Of a DNA stretch of 64,000 bases, positions 8,042-16,723 are shown piece after piece (position 1 is the stretch's first letter; each line of letters opens with the position of its first letter). Where the stretch lies: assembly GCF_001612905.1 (NCBI RefSeq), contig NZ_BDBI01000034.1, forward strand, positions 49,467 through 113,466. The letters are read 5' to 3'. The translations under genes and the position numbers were made by a program. The notes beneath the pieces were generated by a model. That model ran no database searches. It was not told the DNA's origin and worked only from the letters and a program-made list of their open reading frames with translations. This DNA is from Nocardia ignorata NBRC 108230. GTDB taxonomy: Bacteria; Actinomycetota; Actinomycetes; Mycobacteriales; Mycobacteriaceae.

Positions 8042-9405
8042 CCGTTTCGATCGCCCTGTTCACGCGCGACCTGCGCCTGGCCGACAATCCCGTTCTCGAC
8101 GCCGCCCGCCGGTCCGCCGACACGGTCGTGCCGCTGTTCGTCGTCGACGACGACATCGTGCCCGATCGTTGCCCGCCCAACCGGGCAGCCTTCCTCGCGA
8201 GCGCCCTGGCAGAACTCGACGCCGGCTTGCGCGACATCGGCGGGCATCTCGTCGTGCGTCGTGGTCACGTCGCCACCGAGGTCGCGCGGGTGGTCGCGGA
8301 AACCGGGGCGGAGTCGGTACACGTCGCCCAGGACGTCAGCGCCTTCGCCACCCGACGTGAGAACGCCCTGCGCGCAGCACTGTCGACCGGTGCTCACCCA
8401 CGGCGAGCCACGCGCGTGACGACTGCCAGACGTCCGGACTGCACCGTTCACCCGCACTCGGCCGTGATCACCGCCGTCGACCCATCGGCCCTGGCACCAG
8501 CCACCGGCCGCGACTACTACGCCGTATTCACCCCGTACTTCCGCCGCTGGTTGGACACCCATCGACGTCGTCCACTGGACAGCCCCCGTGCGCTCGACGT
8601 ACCCGACATCTCCAGTGCGGCAATACCTTCCGTTCCCGAGCTGTCGCCCGGTAAACCCTCCGCCAACTGCCCGACCGGCGGCGAGATCACGGGCCGCGCA
8701 CTCCTCAGCAAGTGGCTGGCGGGCCCGATCGACGACTACGCCGACCGCAACGACGACCTCGCCGCCGACGTCACCTCGCACCTGTCGCCATACCTGCACT
8801 TCGGCTGCCTGTCCCCGGTCGAGGTCGTGCACCGCACGGACCTGTCCACCGACGGCGGTCATGCCTTCGCTCGACAGCTCGCATGGCGCGACTTCTACCA
8901 CCAGTTGCTCGCGGCCCGCCCCGACATCGCCGCCGACAGCCTTCGCCCCGGTCCGTTCCCCGTGCGCCGCGACCCTCAGGCCGTCACCGCGTGGAAGGAG
9001 GGCCGCACCGGCTACCCGATCATCGATGCGGCGATGCGTCAGCTCGTCACCGACGGCTGGATGCCCGGCCGCGCCCGCCTCATCACCGCGTCGTTCTTCA
9101 CGAAAACCCTGCGCTTGGACTGGCGGATCGGCGCCGCCCATTTCCTGCACTGGCTCGTCGACGCCGATCTGGCCAACAACCAGCTCAACTGGCAGTGGGC
9201 CGCAGGCACCGGAACCGACACACGCCCCAACCGTGTCCTCAATCCCCTCCGCCAGGCCGACCGTCACGACCCCGAGGGCACCTACGTCCGCCGTCACCTC
9301 CCCGAACTCGCCCACCTCCCGGGCGGCGCCATCCACCGGCCGTGGCGCGCGGACCTGCCCGGCTCCGACTATCCCGCTCCGCTGGTCGACGTCCCGGGCA
9401 TGTGA
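8038..9405 (+). CDS. phr: Deoxyribodipyrimidine photo-lyase (class I)
   Basis: 455-aa FAD-dependent DNA repair enzyme that splits cyclobutane pyrimidine dimers with light. The N-terminal alpha/beta antenna domain starts SIALFTRDLRLADNP. The C-terminal FAD domain is complete: LSPYLHFGCLSP, RQLAWRDFYHQLL, GYPIIDAAMRQL, GWMPGRARLITASFF, LDADLANNQLNWQW-like and the TRPNRVLNPLRQ end. The ATG at 8038 overlaps the lipocalin stop. The adjacent B12-type regulator and its 11-bp repeats suggest light-controlled transcription. A cryptochrome-like role cannot be excluded from sequence alone, but the residues fit a CPD photolyase. Confidence 0.92.
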   Translation: MTVSIALFTRDLRLADNPVLDAARRSADTVVPLFVVDDDIVPDRCPPNRAAFLASALAELDAGLRDIGGHLVVRRGHVATEVARVVAETGAESVHVAQDVSAFATRRENALRAALSTGAHPRRATRVTTARRPDCTVHPHSAVITAVDPSALAPATGRDYYAVFTPYFRRWLDTHRRRPLDSPRALDVPDISSAAIPSVPELSPGKPSANCPTGGEITGRALLSKWLAGPIDDYADRNDDLAADVTSHLSPYLHFGCLSPVEVVHRTDLSTDGGHAFARQLAWRDFYHQLLAARPDIAADSLRPGPFPVRRDPQAVTAWKEGRTGYPIIDAAMRQLVTDGWMPGRARLITASFFTKTLRLDWRIGAAHFLHWLVDADLANNQLNWQWAAGTGTDTRPNRVLNPLRQADRHDPEGTYVRRHLPELAHLPGGAIHRPWRADLPGSDYPAPLVDVPGM

Positions 9406-9488
9406 CCCCGCGTCCTCTCGGCAACCGTGCGACACGGCGGCCCGACCATCCGTTGGCGTCGTCGGCCCCCGGGCGTAACGTCAGGATC

Positions 9489-10238
9489 GTGAACGACACG
9501 CGCCCCTCCGCGTCCGCCCGATTCGATACGACCCCGATCGTGGTCGAGGATCTCGGACTCATCGACTACCACGCCGCCTGGGAGCTGCAGCGGCAGATCG
9601 CCGACGAACGCGCCGCAGGCGAGGGCGCCGACCGGCTGCTCCTGCTGGAGCACCCGTCGGTCTACACCGCGGGCCGCCGCACCGAGGCCGACGATCTGCC
9701 CATCGACGGCAGCCCGGTGGTGCAGGTCGACCGTGGCGGCAAGATCACCTGGCACGGGCCGGGGCAGCTCGTCGGCTACCCGATCATCCGGCTGGCCGAG
9801 CCGGTCGATGTGGTGCAGTACGTGCGTCGTCTCGAAGAAGCACTGATCGACGTGATCTCGAGTCTCGGCATCACCTGCGGAAGGGTCGAGGGCCGATCGG
9901 GAGTGTGGTTGCCCGCCACCGACTACTTCGCCGAACGCAAGATCGCCGCGATCGGGGTGCGCGTGCAACGCGGCGTCGCCCTGCACGGCATCTCGCTCAA
10001 CTGCAACTCCGCCCTCGACGGTTTCCAGGCCATCGTGCCCTGCGGCATCAAAGACGCGGGTGTCACCACCCTGACCCGCGAGCTGGGTCGCGAGGTCACC
10101 GTCGCCGAAATCAAGCCGCTCGTCGCCACCGCGATTGTTGCCGCGCTCGACGGAGAAATTCCCGTCCGCCCGCATGACATCGATCGCACCACCGGCCCCG
10201 CGCCCGAGCGGGCCCCGAGCGTAGAGTCGGTCCAGTGA
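9489..10238 (+). CDS. lipB: Octanoyltransferase LipB
   Basis: 249-aa enzyme that moves octanoyl groups from acyl carrier protein to lipoyl domains, the first step of lipoate synthesis. Family signatures include LLLLEHPSVYTAGRR, the substrate loop GGKITWHGPGQLVGYPI, the catalytic-lysine region ERKIAAIGVR and CGIKDAGVTT with the acyl-carrying cysteine. I chose the GTG at 9489 (VNDTRPSASARF). Its TGA overlaps the lipA start (GTGA), so lipB and lipA are one operon. The protein acts on the E2 encoded at 1554-3287. Confidence 0.95.
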   Translation: MNDTRPSASARFDTTPIVVEDLGLIDYHAAWELQRQIADERAAGEGADRLLLLEHPSVYTAGRRTEADDLPIDGSPVVQVDRGGKITWHGPGQLVGYPIIRLAEPVDVVQYVRRLEEALIDVISSLGITCGRVEGRSGVWLPATDYFAERKIAAIGVRVQRGVALHGISLNCNSALDGFQAIVPCGIKDAGVTTLTRELGREVTVAEIKPLVATAIVAALDGEIPVRPHDIDRTTGPAPERAPSVESVQ

Positions 10239-11257
10239 GCTCCGTAGACGCCTCTGCCCCCGCCGGACGCAAGCTGCTGCGCATCGAGGCGCGCAACGCG
10301 GAAACGCCGATCGAGCGCAAACCCAAGTGGATTCGCACTCGCGCCACCATGGGCCCCGAGTACAGCGAGCTCAAGGGTCTGGTGAAACGCGAAGGCCTGC
10401 ATACCGTCTGCGAGGAAGCGGGCTGCCCCAACATCTTCGAATGCTGGGAAGACCGTGAGGCCACCTTCCTCATCGGTGGTGAACAGTGCACCCGCCGCTG
10501 CGACTTCTGCCAGATCGACACCGGCAAGCCCGCCGCCCTCGACCGCGACGAACCCCGCCGCGTCGCCGAAAGCGTGCAGGCCATGGGTCTGCGCTACTCC
10601 ACCATCACCGGTGTGGCCCGCGACGATCTCGACGACGGCGGCGCCTGGCTCTACGCCGAAACCGTGCGCGCCATCAAGGCCCTCAACCCCGGCACCGGCG
10701 TGGAGCTGCTCATCCCCGACTTCAACGCCGACCCCGACCAGCTCGCCGAGGTGTTCTCCACCCGCCCCGAGGTGCTGGCCCACAACCTGGAAACGGTGCC
10801 GCGCATCTTCAAGCGCATCCGCCCCGCGTTCCGCTACGAGCGTTCCCTCGCGGTGATCACCGCGGCCCGCGAGGCAGGCCTGGTCACCAAGTCCAACCTC
10901 ATCCTCGGCATGGGCGAGACCCCCGAAGAGGTCACCGAAGCGATGCGCGACCTGCACGAAGCGGGTTGCGACATCCTCACCATCACCCAGTACCTTCGCC
11001 CGTCGCCGCGCCACCACCCCGTGGACCGCTGGGTGAAGCCCGAGGAATTCGTCGAACACTCCAAGGTCGCCGAACAACTCGGCTTCGCAGGCGTCATGGC
11101 AGGCCCCCTCGTCCGCTCCTCCTACCGAGCCGGCCGCCTCTACGCCCAGGCCATGACCCACCACGGCCGCGAAATCCCCGAAGCCATGGCCCACCTGGCC
11201 CAGGAAGGCACCGCCTCCCAGGAAGCCAGCTCGGTCCTGGCCCGCTACGGCAGCTGA
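10235..11257 (+). CDS. lipA: Lipoyl synthase LipA
   Basis: 340-aa radical-SAM enzyme that inserts two sulfur atoms into octanoyl-lipoyl domains. Both [4Fe-4S] clusters can be seen: the auxiliary cluster CEEAGCPNIFEC (CX4CX5C) and the radical-SAM cluster CTRRCDFC (CX3CX2C). The C-terminal GPLVRSSYRAGRLY segment is standard. The GTG start overlaps the lipB stop. Length and motifs are typical, with no irregularity. Confidence 0.96.
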   Translation: MSSVDASAPAGRKLLRIEARNAETPIERKPKWIRTRATMGPEYSELKGLVKREGLHTVCEEAGCPNIFECWEDREATFLIGGEQCTRRCDFCQIDTGKPAALDRDEPRRVAESVQAMGLRYSTITGVARDDLDDGGAWLYAETVRAIKALNPGTGVELLIPDFNADPDQLAEVFSTRPEVLAHNLETVPRIFKRIRPAFRYERSLAVITAAREAGLVTKSNLILGMGETPEEVTEAMRDLHEAGCDILTITQYLRPSPRHHPVDRWVKPEEFVEHSKVAEQLGFAGVMAGPLVRSSYRAGRLYAQAMTHHGREIPEAMAHLAQEGTASQEASSVLARYGS

Positions 11258-11294
11258 CCTAGACTAAGGGTCCCCTCATCCCCCGGAAGGACCC

Positions 11295-11606
11295 ATGTCG
11301 AAGTTCGAGAACGTCTCCGTCAGCAAGAAGGCCAATGTCTACTTCGACGGCAAATGTGTCAGCTACAGCCTCGAGCTGCCCGACGGCACCTCGAAGTCGG
11401 TGGGTGTCATCCAGCCGTCCAGCCTGACCTTCACCACCAGCGCCCCGGAGATCATGGAGCTGGTCGCGGGCGAGGCGAAGGTGACCTTGGCCGGTGACTC
11501 CACCCCGATCACCTACCGCGCGGGCGAGTCGTTCAAGGTCCCCGGCGACAGCTCGTTCGACATCGAGGTCGTCGACACCATGCACTACATCTGCCACTAC
11601 GGCTGA
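11295..11606 (+). CDS. ppnP: Pyrimidine/purine nucleoside phosphorylase PpnP (DUF1255)
   Basis: 103-aa cupin-like protein. The sequence FENVSVSKKANVYFDGKCVS, with the conserved GTSKSVGVIQP, EIMELVAGE and GESFKVPGDSSFDI segments, identifies PpnP (YaiE). In E. coli this enzyme cleaves several nucleosides with phosphate. It follows lipA by 37 bp with a GGAAGGA ribosome site and is closed by a strong terminator, so it may be the last gene of the lipBA transcript. Confidence 0.93.
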   Translation: MSKFENVSVSKKANVYFDGKCVSYSLELPDGTSKSVGVIQPSSLTFTTSAPEIMELVAGEAKVTLAGDSTPITYRAGESFKVPGDSSFDIEVVDTMHYICHYG

Positions 11607-11612
11607 TCCCCC

Positions 11613-11640
11613 GGGGTGCCGTCACCACCGACGGCACCCC
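11613..11640 (+). terminator. Stem-loop after ppnP
   Basis: An 11-bp perfect inverted repeat (GGGGTGCCGTC / GACGGCACCCC) with a 6-nt ACCACC loop starts 7 bp after the ppnP stop. There is no long T-run, as usual for actinobacterial terminators. Confidence 0.75.
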
Positions 11641-11641
11641 A

Positions 11642-11737
11642 TCAGTTGTAGTCGAAATACCACCCGGGCCCGCGCTCGTAGTTGCCCTCGTGGCAACCGC
11701 GCAGAACTCTCGCCGAGGCGCCCAGCGATCCGATGTC
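11642..11737 (-). pseudogene. Possible orphan C-terminus of a small protein
   Basis: On the minus strand, between the ppnP terminator and the SDR stop, an open frame ends in CHEGNYERGPGWYFDYN and a stop. Its composition (Cys, Gly, Tyr, Trp) is like the end of a small secreted protein. No start codon or upstream part fits, because the frame runs into the 3' end of the SDR gene in another frame. It may be the remnant of a gene replaced by the SDR, or chance. Confidence 0.2.
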
Positions 11738-12464
11738 AGAAGCTCTTGTGCGGCACACCGACGGTGAGTCCGCCGTCGACCACGAACTCCGCCCCCGTCG
11801 AATACGAGGACTCGTCGGAGGCCAGGTAGGCGACCAGTGCCGACACCTCGTCGGGCTGGGCCGCGCGAGCCAGCGGAATCTGCAGGAAGTCGGCCGGGAT
11901 TCCCTCGGTCATCGGGGTGCTGATGAGTCCGGGATGGACCGAGTTGACGCGGATCCCCTGCGACGCCAGTTCCAGTGCCGCCGACTTGGTGAGCCCACGC
12001 ACCGCGAACTTCGTCGCCGTGTACCCGTGTAGCCCCGGGCTTCCCCGCATTCCCTCCACCGAGGAGATGTTGACGATCGACCCACCGCTGGTCATGGCGG
12101 GGACCGCCGCCTGCATCCCGAGGAAGGTGCCGGTGAGGTTGATGTCGATGATGCGCTGCCATTCCTCGAGCGCGAAGTCGACGAGCAGGTTGCCGTTGAC
12201 GATCCCGGCGTTGTTCACCAGCACGTGCAGCCCGCCGAACTCCTCGACCGCCGTGCGCACCACCGCCTGCCACTGCTCGGGCTCGCGGACATCGAGGTGC
12301 TGATACCGCACCCCGAGTTCGCTTGCGAGAGCGGCACCTTCGTCGTCGAGCACGTCGCCGATCACCACCGACGCGCCCTCGTCGACGAATCGGCGCGCGT
12401 GCGCGGCACCCATGCCCCGCGCACCGCCGCTGATCACCGCGACCTTGCCTGTCAACCGTCCCAT
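11736..12464 (-). CDS. SDR-family oxidoreductase (hydroxysteroid dehydrogenase-like)
   Basis: 242-aa classical short-chain dehydrogenase. It has the cofactor motif SGGARGMGAAH (residues 11-21), the NNAG motif, the catalytic serine in NISSVEG and the YTATKFAV catalytic Tyr-Lys pair. An aspartate after the second strand (VVIGDVLDD) suggests NAD(H) preference. It resembles 3-alpha/20-beta-hydroxysteroid dehydrogenases of actinobacteria (M. tuberculosis FabG3 type), but the substrate is inferred only. It is convergent with ppnP, with a terminator between. Confidence 0.88.
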   Translation of the reverse strand: MGRLTGKVAVISGGARGMGAAHARRFVDEGASVVIGDVLDDEGAALASELGVRYQHLDVREPEQWQAVVRTAVEEFGGLHVLVNNAGIVNGNLLVDFALEEWQRIIDINLTGTFLGMQAAVPAMTSGGSIVNISSVEGMRGSPGLHGYTATKFAVRGLTKSAALELASQGIRVNSVHPGLISTPMTEGIPADFLQIPLARAAQPDEVSALVAYLASDESSYSTGAEFVVDGGLTVGVPHKSF

Positions 12465-12526
12465 GCCACGAATCCTTCTGCCGGCCCCTGCCGTTTACAC
12501 CGTACGAGCGCAGGGGCGATTCGGGG

Positions 12527-13060
12527 CTATTTCACGAGGAACTCGTCCTTGTACAGCCGGTTCGGCCGGGGCGCCGTCGCTTCGCTGAGCTCGACCTGGT
12601 AGTCGCTCTGGCGCACCGTCTTCGGCCGATAGCTGCCGCCGAAGGTCACCATCACCGACCCGCCGACCCCGTTCACGCCTCGCTCGGCGGTCGCTTCACG
12701 GCCCGCGTTGAACACCGTCGCCACATCGCGTCCGTCGTTGCCGACCGCGATGGTCCCGTCGTGAAAGAACTGTACGAACGTCCCGTTGTCTGCCGCCACG
12801 GTCGCGGCGACCGTGTGTCCGAGTTCGGGCGTCAGGGCGAATTCGGCATCGCAGGTCTGGCGCCGGTCTCCCGGTCCCGGTACGTCGAGTGTGCGCCCGA
12901 TCCCGAGCAGAACCGTCTCGCCCAGCGCGTTGTGCCGTTCGCGGCCCATTTCGGACCAGAGATGAGTGGTCGACCAGACCTTCACACGCCCGTCGTCGAA
13001 AAGCGACACCCGGTCGTCGGTGCCGTTGCTGAACAAGAATTTCGCGCTGTTGGGGGCCAT
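12527..13060 (-). CDS. Hypothetical protein, 177 aa, beta-rich
   Basis: Not recognised. The ATG start MAPNSAKFLFSNGTDD leads into a run of short beta-hairpin-like stretches (VSLFDDGRVKVWSTTHLW; FVQFFHDGTIAVGNDGRDV), suggesting a repeated beta fold in which each unit carries a DGxxxV-like turn. It has no signal peptide, membrane segment or catalytic motif. It lies 62 bp upstream of the SDR gene in the same direction and could share its transcript. Confidence 0.65.
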   Translation of the reverse strand: MAPNSAKFLFSNGTDDRVSLFDDGRVKVWSTTHLWSEMGRERHNALGETVLLGIGRTLDVPGPGDRRQTCDAEFALTPELGHTVAATVAADNGTFVQFFHDGTIAVGNDGRDVATVFNAGREATAERGVNGVGGSVMVTFGGSYRPKTVRQSDYQVELSEATAPRPNRLYKDEFLVK

Positions 13061-13164
13061 CTATCGATCATGGTCGATTCAGCACGCCCCTGTCGCCCGG
13101 TTCGGCCGATACGGCACGATTCCACGGCGATGGAAATCCGCGAAATCGCTGGTAGCAACCGATT

Positions 13165-13797
13165 TCAGCAGGAAATATTCGTCGCACCCGAAGATTCGAA
13201 CGAGATGTGCACGTGGTCATAGTGATTCTGGGTCGGGCTGCCACGGTCTTCCATGAACGACCAACCGCCACCGTCGTTGTAGCGCTGCTTCCAGATCACA
13301 TAGGTGACGCCGAAGCGCTCTTTGTTGGCCAGCACGAATTCGGCGATCGCGTCGCCGACGCCGCCGCTGGTCATCACGTCGAGCGCGAGCCCGGCACCGT
13401 GGTCACCGTCGTAGCGGCCGTGTGCCCCGCCGATATCGCTGATGCCGAACATCTTCTGCAGCAGGTGGCTCACCTGCGCCACGTGCGGCCGCACGCCCTT
13501 CCACTCGGTGTCACACGGCGTGGTGGCATGCATCAGCGACAGCGTCGCCGACTCGTCGAGGGCGGAAACCGGCGCCGGCTCGGGTTCCACGAACGCGGCC
13601 GCGGCGGCGATCGGATCGGGGTCGACTGTCGAGGTGGTCTGCGGTTCGACCGCGGCAGCCTCCTGGACCGCAGGCCCCGGCCGGATCGTCATCCACAGCA
13701 TGGCCGGGACTGTCGCAGCGACACTCCACACGGCAAGCTGAGCGCGCCCACGCGGCGGCGCCGGTTTGCGATGTTGACCACGCACGATGTCGATCAC
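13165..13797 (-). CDS. Exported M15-like peptidase fold protein
   Basis: 210-aa membrane-anchored or secreted protein. A single hydrophobic segment (LAVWSVAATVPAMLWMTI, about residues 21-38) is followed by an Ala/Pro-rich linker and a C-terminal domain. That domain has the metal-ligand pattern of M15/ARB_07466-like peptidoglycan peptidases: HGRYDGDHGAGLALDVM (His and Asp ligands) and, near the end, DHVHISF. The likely role is cell-wall peptide cleavage or binding outside the membrane. The GTG at 13797 is the best start I can see, with no strong ribosome site. The last few residues include a cysteine that could pair with the one before the domain. Confidence 0.75.
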   Translation of the reverse strand: MIDIVRGQHRKPAPPRGRAQLAVWSVAATVPAMLWMTIRPGPAVQEAAAVEPQTTSTVDPDPIAAAAAFVEPEPAPVSALDESATLSLMHATTPCDTEWKGVRPHVAQVSHLLQKMFGISDIGGAHGRYDGDHGAGLALDVMTSGGVGDAIAEFVLANKERFGVTYVIWKQRYNDGGGWSFMEDRGSPTQNHYDHVHISFESSGATNISC

Positions 13798-13979
13798 CAG
13801 CTACTCGTAGAGGACAAGGTCACCGCTACATTACGAAATGGTCGCGGAAATGTCACGCCGACTGCGTCGGACGACGGAATCAGCATCCCCCACGCGGCCC
13901 GAAGTCGCAATACCGTCACATCACGGCCGCGAGATCTACACGATCAATCCACCGGCCCGTGACCGACTCCCCGAGAAGT

Positions 13980-15527
13980 TCATCCGACAGCCGCACTGTC
14001 ACTGCGAACCGAACTCGCCTCGCGCGCACCGCCCCGACGGAGCAGGACAAGTCCTGCGGCCACACCGAGGACGACGCCCGCGATACCGGCATAGATCTGC
14101 GTTCCGGAGCCGATCGCGTCCTCTACAGCTCCCAGCAGCGCATGGTCCGCGAGCCCTCCGGCAAACGCCGCACCGTCATGGATCCCCGAATTCAGCTCGC
14201 GCGCCACCGATTCGGGCGCATCCACCAGGTGCGCACGCAGGTAGTGGCGGTAGGCGACCACGCTCGCCACACCGGCCGCCGCGATCCCCAGGGCGGTGCC
14301 GAGTTCGCCGCCGACCTCCTGGGCCGAAGCCGCCGACCCGGTCTTCTCAGTGGGAGCACTGGCGATGATCAGGTCGCTGATCAGCGCCCCGGCCGTCCCC
14401 TGACCGAAGCCCACCAGCGCGATCGCCGCGACAAGGGCAGGGAGGGGAAGTCCCGAACCCACCACCGAGGCAAAGGCGAGTGCTCCGAGAGCGGCGAGGG
14501 TGATTCCACCACCGACCACCGTCGTAGGTCGGCGACGAGCGGCAACGGCGGGAGCGAGCATCGCGCCGACGATGTTGGCCACGATATAGGGCATCGTCGA
14601 CACTCCGGCTCGCAGCGGCGACATTCCGGCGACCAACATCAAGTACTGCGTGAACAGATAGAACAGGCCCGTCACGCTGATGCCCATCAGAACCAGAGCC
14701 ACCAGCGACACCCGTACCCGACGGTTGTCGAGCAGTTCCAGATCGAACAGTGGCTCGGGTATCCGGCGCTGCCGCCGAACGAACAACGCCGACATACCGA
14801 GCCCCGCTCCGACGACGAGAAGCTGCGGCCACACCTGGCCGCCGTCGCCCGAATGTCCCGCCGCGAGCTCCTGCAGCCCGTAGACGATGGCGAGCATCCC
14901 CGCCACCGACAGGACCACACTGAGCGGGTCGACCCGGGCGCGATTACGTTCCGCGCGTTCGGGCAGCAGCCGTGGGCCGCCGAGCAGCAGCACTACCAGC
15001 GGAGGCACATTGATCAGGAAGACCGAACCCCACCAGAAGAATTCCAGGAGCACTCCGCCGAGGACCGGTCCGACAGCTCCGCCGACGGTGAACGCGCTGA
15101 ACGCGATGGCGATCGCCATGCGTCGTTGGGTGTCGTCACGAAACATGGTGCGCAGCAGCGAGAACAGCGCGGGCATCAGGGTCGCGCCCGCGATCCCGAG
15201 TGCGGCCCTCGCGGCGATCAACATCTCGGCGGAGGTGGCGAGACCGGCCACGACGGAGAGCACCGCGAAGGCCGAGGCCCCGATCAGGAGCAAGCGACGC
15301 GGACCGATCCGATCGCTGAGTCGTCCTGCGGTGACCAGGAATCCGGCGATCAGGAAGCCGTAGACGTGGGTGACCCAGATGATCTGTGAGGCGCTGGGTC
15401 GCAGGTCCGCGTCGATCGCGGGGAGAGCGAAGAACAGCACCGTGAGGTCGGTCGCCAGCGCGAGCATCGGTAACAGGAGCAGTCCGAGTCCGAGCCACTC
15501 GCGGATCGTCGCCTTCTGCGCCGCCAT
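13980..15527 (-). CDS. MFS drug efflux transporter, DHA2 (14-TMS) type
   Basis: 515-aa membrane protein with about 14 hydrophobic segments. Motif A is GRLSDRIGPRRLLLIG in the loop after segment 2, and the antiporter motif C includes GAVGPVLGGVLLE, marking a drug:H+ antiporter of the LfrA/SmvA/EmrB-like group. I chose the ATG at 15527; the GTG directly before it is possible, and both are preceded by GGGGG. It is divergent from a TetR repressor with two palindromes in the 91-bp gap, so it is probably induced by its substrate. Substrate unknown. Confidence 0.9.
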   Translation of the reverse strand: MAAQKATIREWLGLGLLLLPMLALATDLTVLFFALPAIDADLRPSASQIIWVTHVYGFLIAGFLVTAGRLSDRIGPRRLLLIGASAFAVLSVVAGLATSAEMLIAARAALGIAGATLMPALFSLLRTMFRDDTQRRMAIAIAFSAFTVGGAVGPVLGGVLLEFFWWGSVFLINVPPLVVLLLGGPRLLPERAERNRARVDPLSVVLSVAGMLAIVYGLQELAAGHSGDGGQVWPQLLVVGAGLGMSALFVRRQRRIPEPLFDLELLDNRRVRVSLVALVLMGISVTGLFYLFTQYLMLVAGMSPLRAGVSTMPYIVANIVGAMLAPAVAARRRPTTVVGGGITLAALGALAFASVVGSGLPLPALVAAIALVGFGQGTAGALISDLIIASAPTEKTGSAASAQEVGGELGTALGIAAAGVASVVAYRHYLRAHLVDAPESVARELNSGIHDGAAFAGGLADHALLGAVEDAIGSGTQIYAGIAGVVLGVAAGLVLLRRGGAREASSVRSDSAAVG

Positions 15528-15539
15528 CACAACCCCCAG

Positions 15540-15562
15540 TTTCGTTACATGGTGTCACGAAA
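15540..15562 (+). promoter_or_regulatory. Palindrome next to the MFS start (putative TetR operator)
   Basis: The 23-bp sequence at 15540-15562 matches its own reverse complement at TTTCGT, ACA, TGT and ACGAAA, leaving only a few central and flanking mismatches. It begins about 13 bp before the transporter start codon and would cover its leader or promoter. Confidence 0.55.
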
Positions 15563-15578
15563 AAGGCTATCAGGAATA

Positions 15579-15598
15579 GTTACGCTACGTCACGTAAC
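15579..15598 (+). promoter_or_regulatory. Second palindrome, next to the TetR gene
   Basis: The 20-bp sequence at 15579-15598 has the form GTTACG-N2-ACGT-N2-CGTAAC, a perfect dyad apart from the two 2-bp gaps. It shares the GTTAC/GTAAC half-site with the neighbouring palindrome and lies 20 bp upstream of the TetR ATG, fitting autoregulation. Confidence 0.55.
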
Positions 15599-15618
15599 GA
15601 ATGCCTATCATTAGGTCC

Positions 15619-16296
15619 ATGAAGCAGCCCACGAGCAGCAGGCCGGGTGGTCGGCCGCGCGATGCCCGCATCGCCACCGACGTCACCGAAGCGACGCTGC
15701 GTCTGCTGGCGGACGGTGGGTACTTCGCGGTCAATGTCGGCGAGGTCGCCCGCGCGGCACAGACCTCACGTCCCGCGATCTACCGGCGGTGGTCCGGTCG
15801 TCCCGAACTCGTGCTCGCGGCGATCGAAAGCCGCCTCGACACGCCCGGTCCACCCGACACCGGGTGCACCCTCTGCGATATCGCCGAGAGCCTCACCATC
15901 TTCCTCGCGGCCTACCGCACCATCAGTCCAGAAGTGTTCGGCGCCTTGTACTCCGAATGCGTCGCCGATCCCGCATTGCACCAGCGCTACCTCGAGGCGG
16001 TGATCGAGCCGTCTCGCAAGGCCGTGCGCGCGATGCTCCGCAGCGCGGTCGACCGCGGCGATCTGCGCGACGACGTCGACATCAAAGGAATGCTCGACAT
16101 CATCGCCGCCTTCGTCCACTACCGCGCCTTGTTCGGCAACCATCTCGAGGACGCCGACGCCGAGCGCGTCATCGAGACCGTCATGCGCGGGGCTGCCGTC
16201 GACTACGAGGCCCTGCTGGCCCACAGCCGAGCCATCGACGGTGATCATGTCGACCAGACCGGTACCCACCATGTTCACCTCGAGAGGCCCACTTAG
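15619..16296 (+). CDS. TetR/AcrR-family repressor
   Basis: 225-aa regulator. The N-terminal helix-turn-helix runs from about residue 18 to 62 (ATLRLLADGGYFAVNVGEVA, then SRPAIYRRWSGRPELVLAAI). The rest is a helical ligand-binding/dimer domain with the TetR_C-like DVDIKGMLDIIAAFVHYRALF near the end. Start ATG at 15619 (MKQPTSSRPGGRPRDARI); an in-frame ATG at 15601 is less likely because it lies next to the operator. It is divergent from the MFS pump, which it probably represses together with itself. Confidence 0.88.
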   Translation: MKQPTSSRPGGRPRDARIATDVTEATLRLLADGGYFAVNVGEVARAAQTSRPAIYRRWSGRPELVLAAIESRLDTPGPPDTGCTLCDIAESLTIFLAAYRTISPEVFGALYSECVADPALHQRYLEAVIEPSRKAVRAMLRSAVDRGDLRDDVDIKGMLDIIAAFVHYRALFGNHLEDADAERVIETVMRGAAVDYEALLAHSRAIDGDHVDQTGTHHVHLERPT

Positions 16297-16507
16297 AACG
16301 CCACTCCACCCGGGCGCCGAACCACTCGAGGTTGTTCCGCTGCCAGGCTCCGGCTCGCGCGTGCGGAAGCAGCGTCGCTGCCGTAGTCCGCCTACGCCAA
16401 TCGCACTCTGCCCGAATAGTTTTCGTGTCGCCCCCAAGCGCATCGTCAGGTCGGCCCAGTATCGTCACCCGCACCGACATCCGTACCGCATCGAATGGAG
16501 ACGGCCC

Positions 16508-16723
16508 GTGCCGGACGCCCTGCACCAGCTCACGACCACGCTCGGCACCCCACCCCCGCCCGAGTTCGCCACCCTCACGCCCGACGAGCTCGCCACCCTG
16601 AACACCTATGTCCAGGCCGCCCTCGACCAGCGCAAAGCCGCCCTCGACGACGCACTCGACTCCGGCATGCGCCTCATCCCCCGCCTGGCCCGCCCCGCCG
16701 TGAAGAAGGTGCTCGGACTATGA
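16508..16723 (+). CDS. Small hypothetical protein, 71 aa
   Basis: Not recognised. The product starts VPDALHQLTTTLG at a GTG preceded by GGAG, has a predicted helix around TPDELATLNTYVQAALDQRK and ends in a basic helix (RPAVKKVLGL). Its stop overlaps the next ATG (ATGA), so it is coupled to the solenoid protein downstream and probably works with it. Confidence 0.6.
   Translation: MPDALHQLTTTLGTPPPPEFATLTPDELATLNTYVQAALDQRKAALDDALDSGMRLIPRLARPAVKKVLGL

Noticed and set aside
7822..9435. Open frame of 537 aa opposite the photolyase
   Set aside because: Antisense to a complete, motif-bearing photolyase; no ribosome site or recognisable domain.
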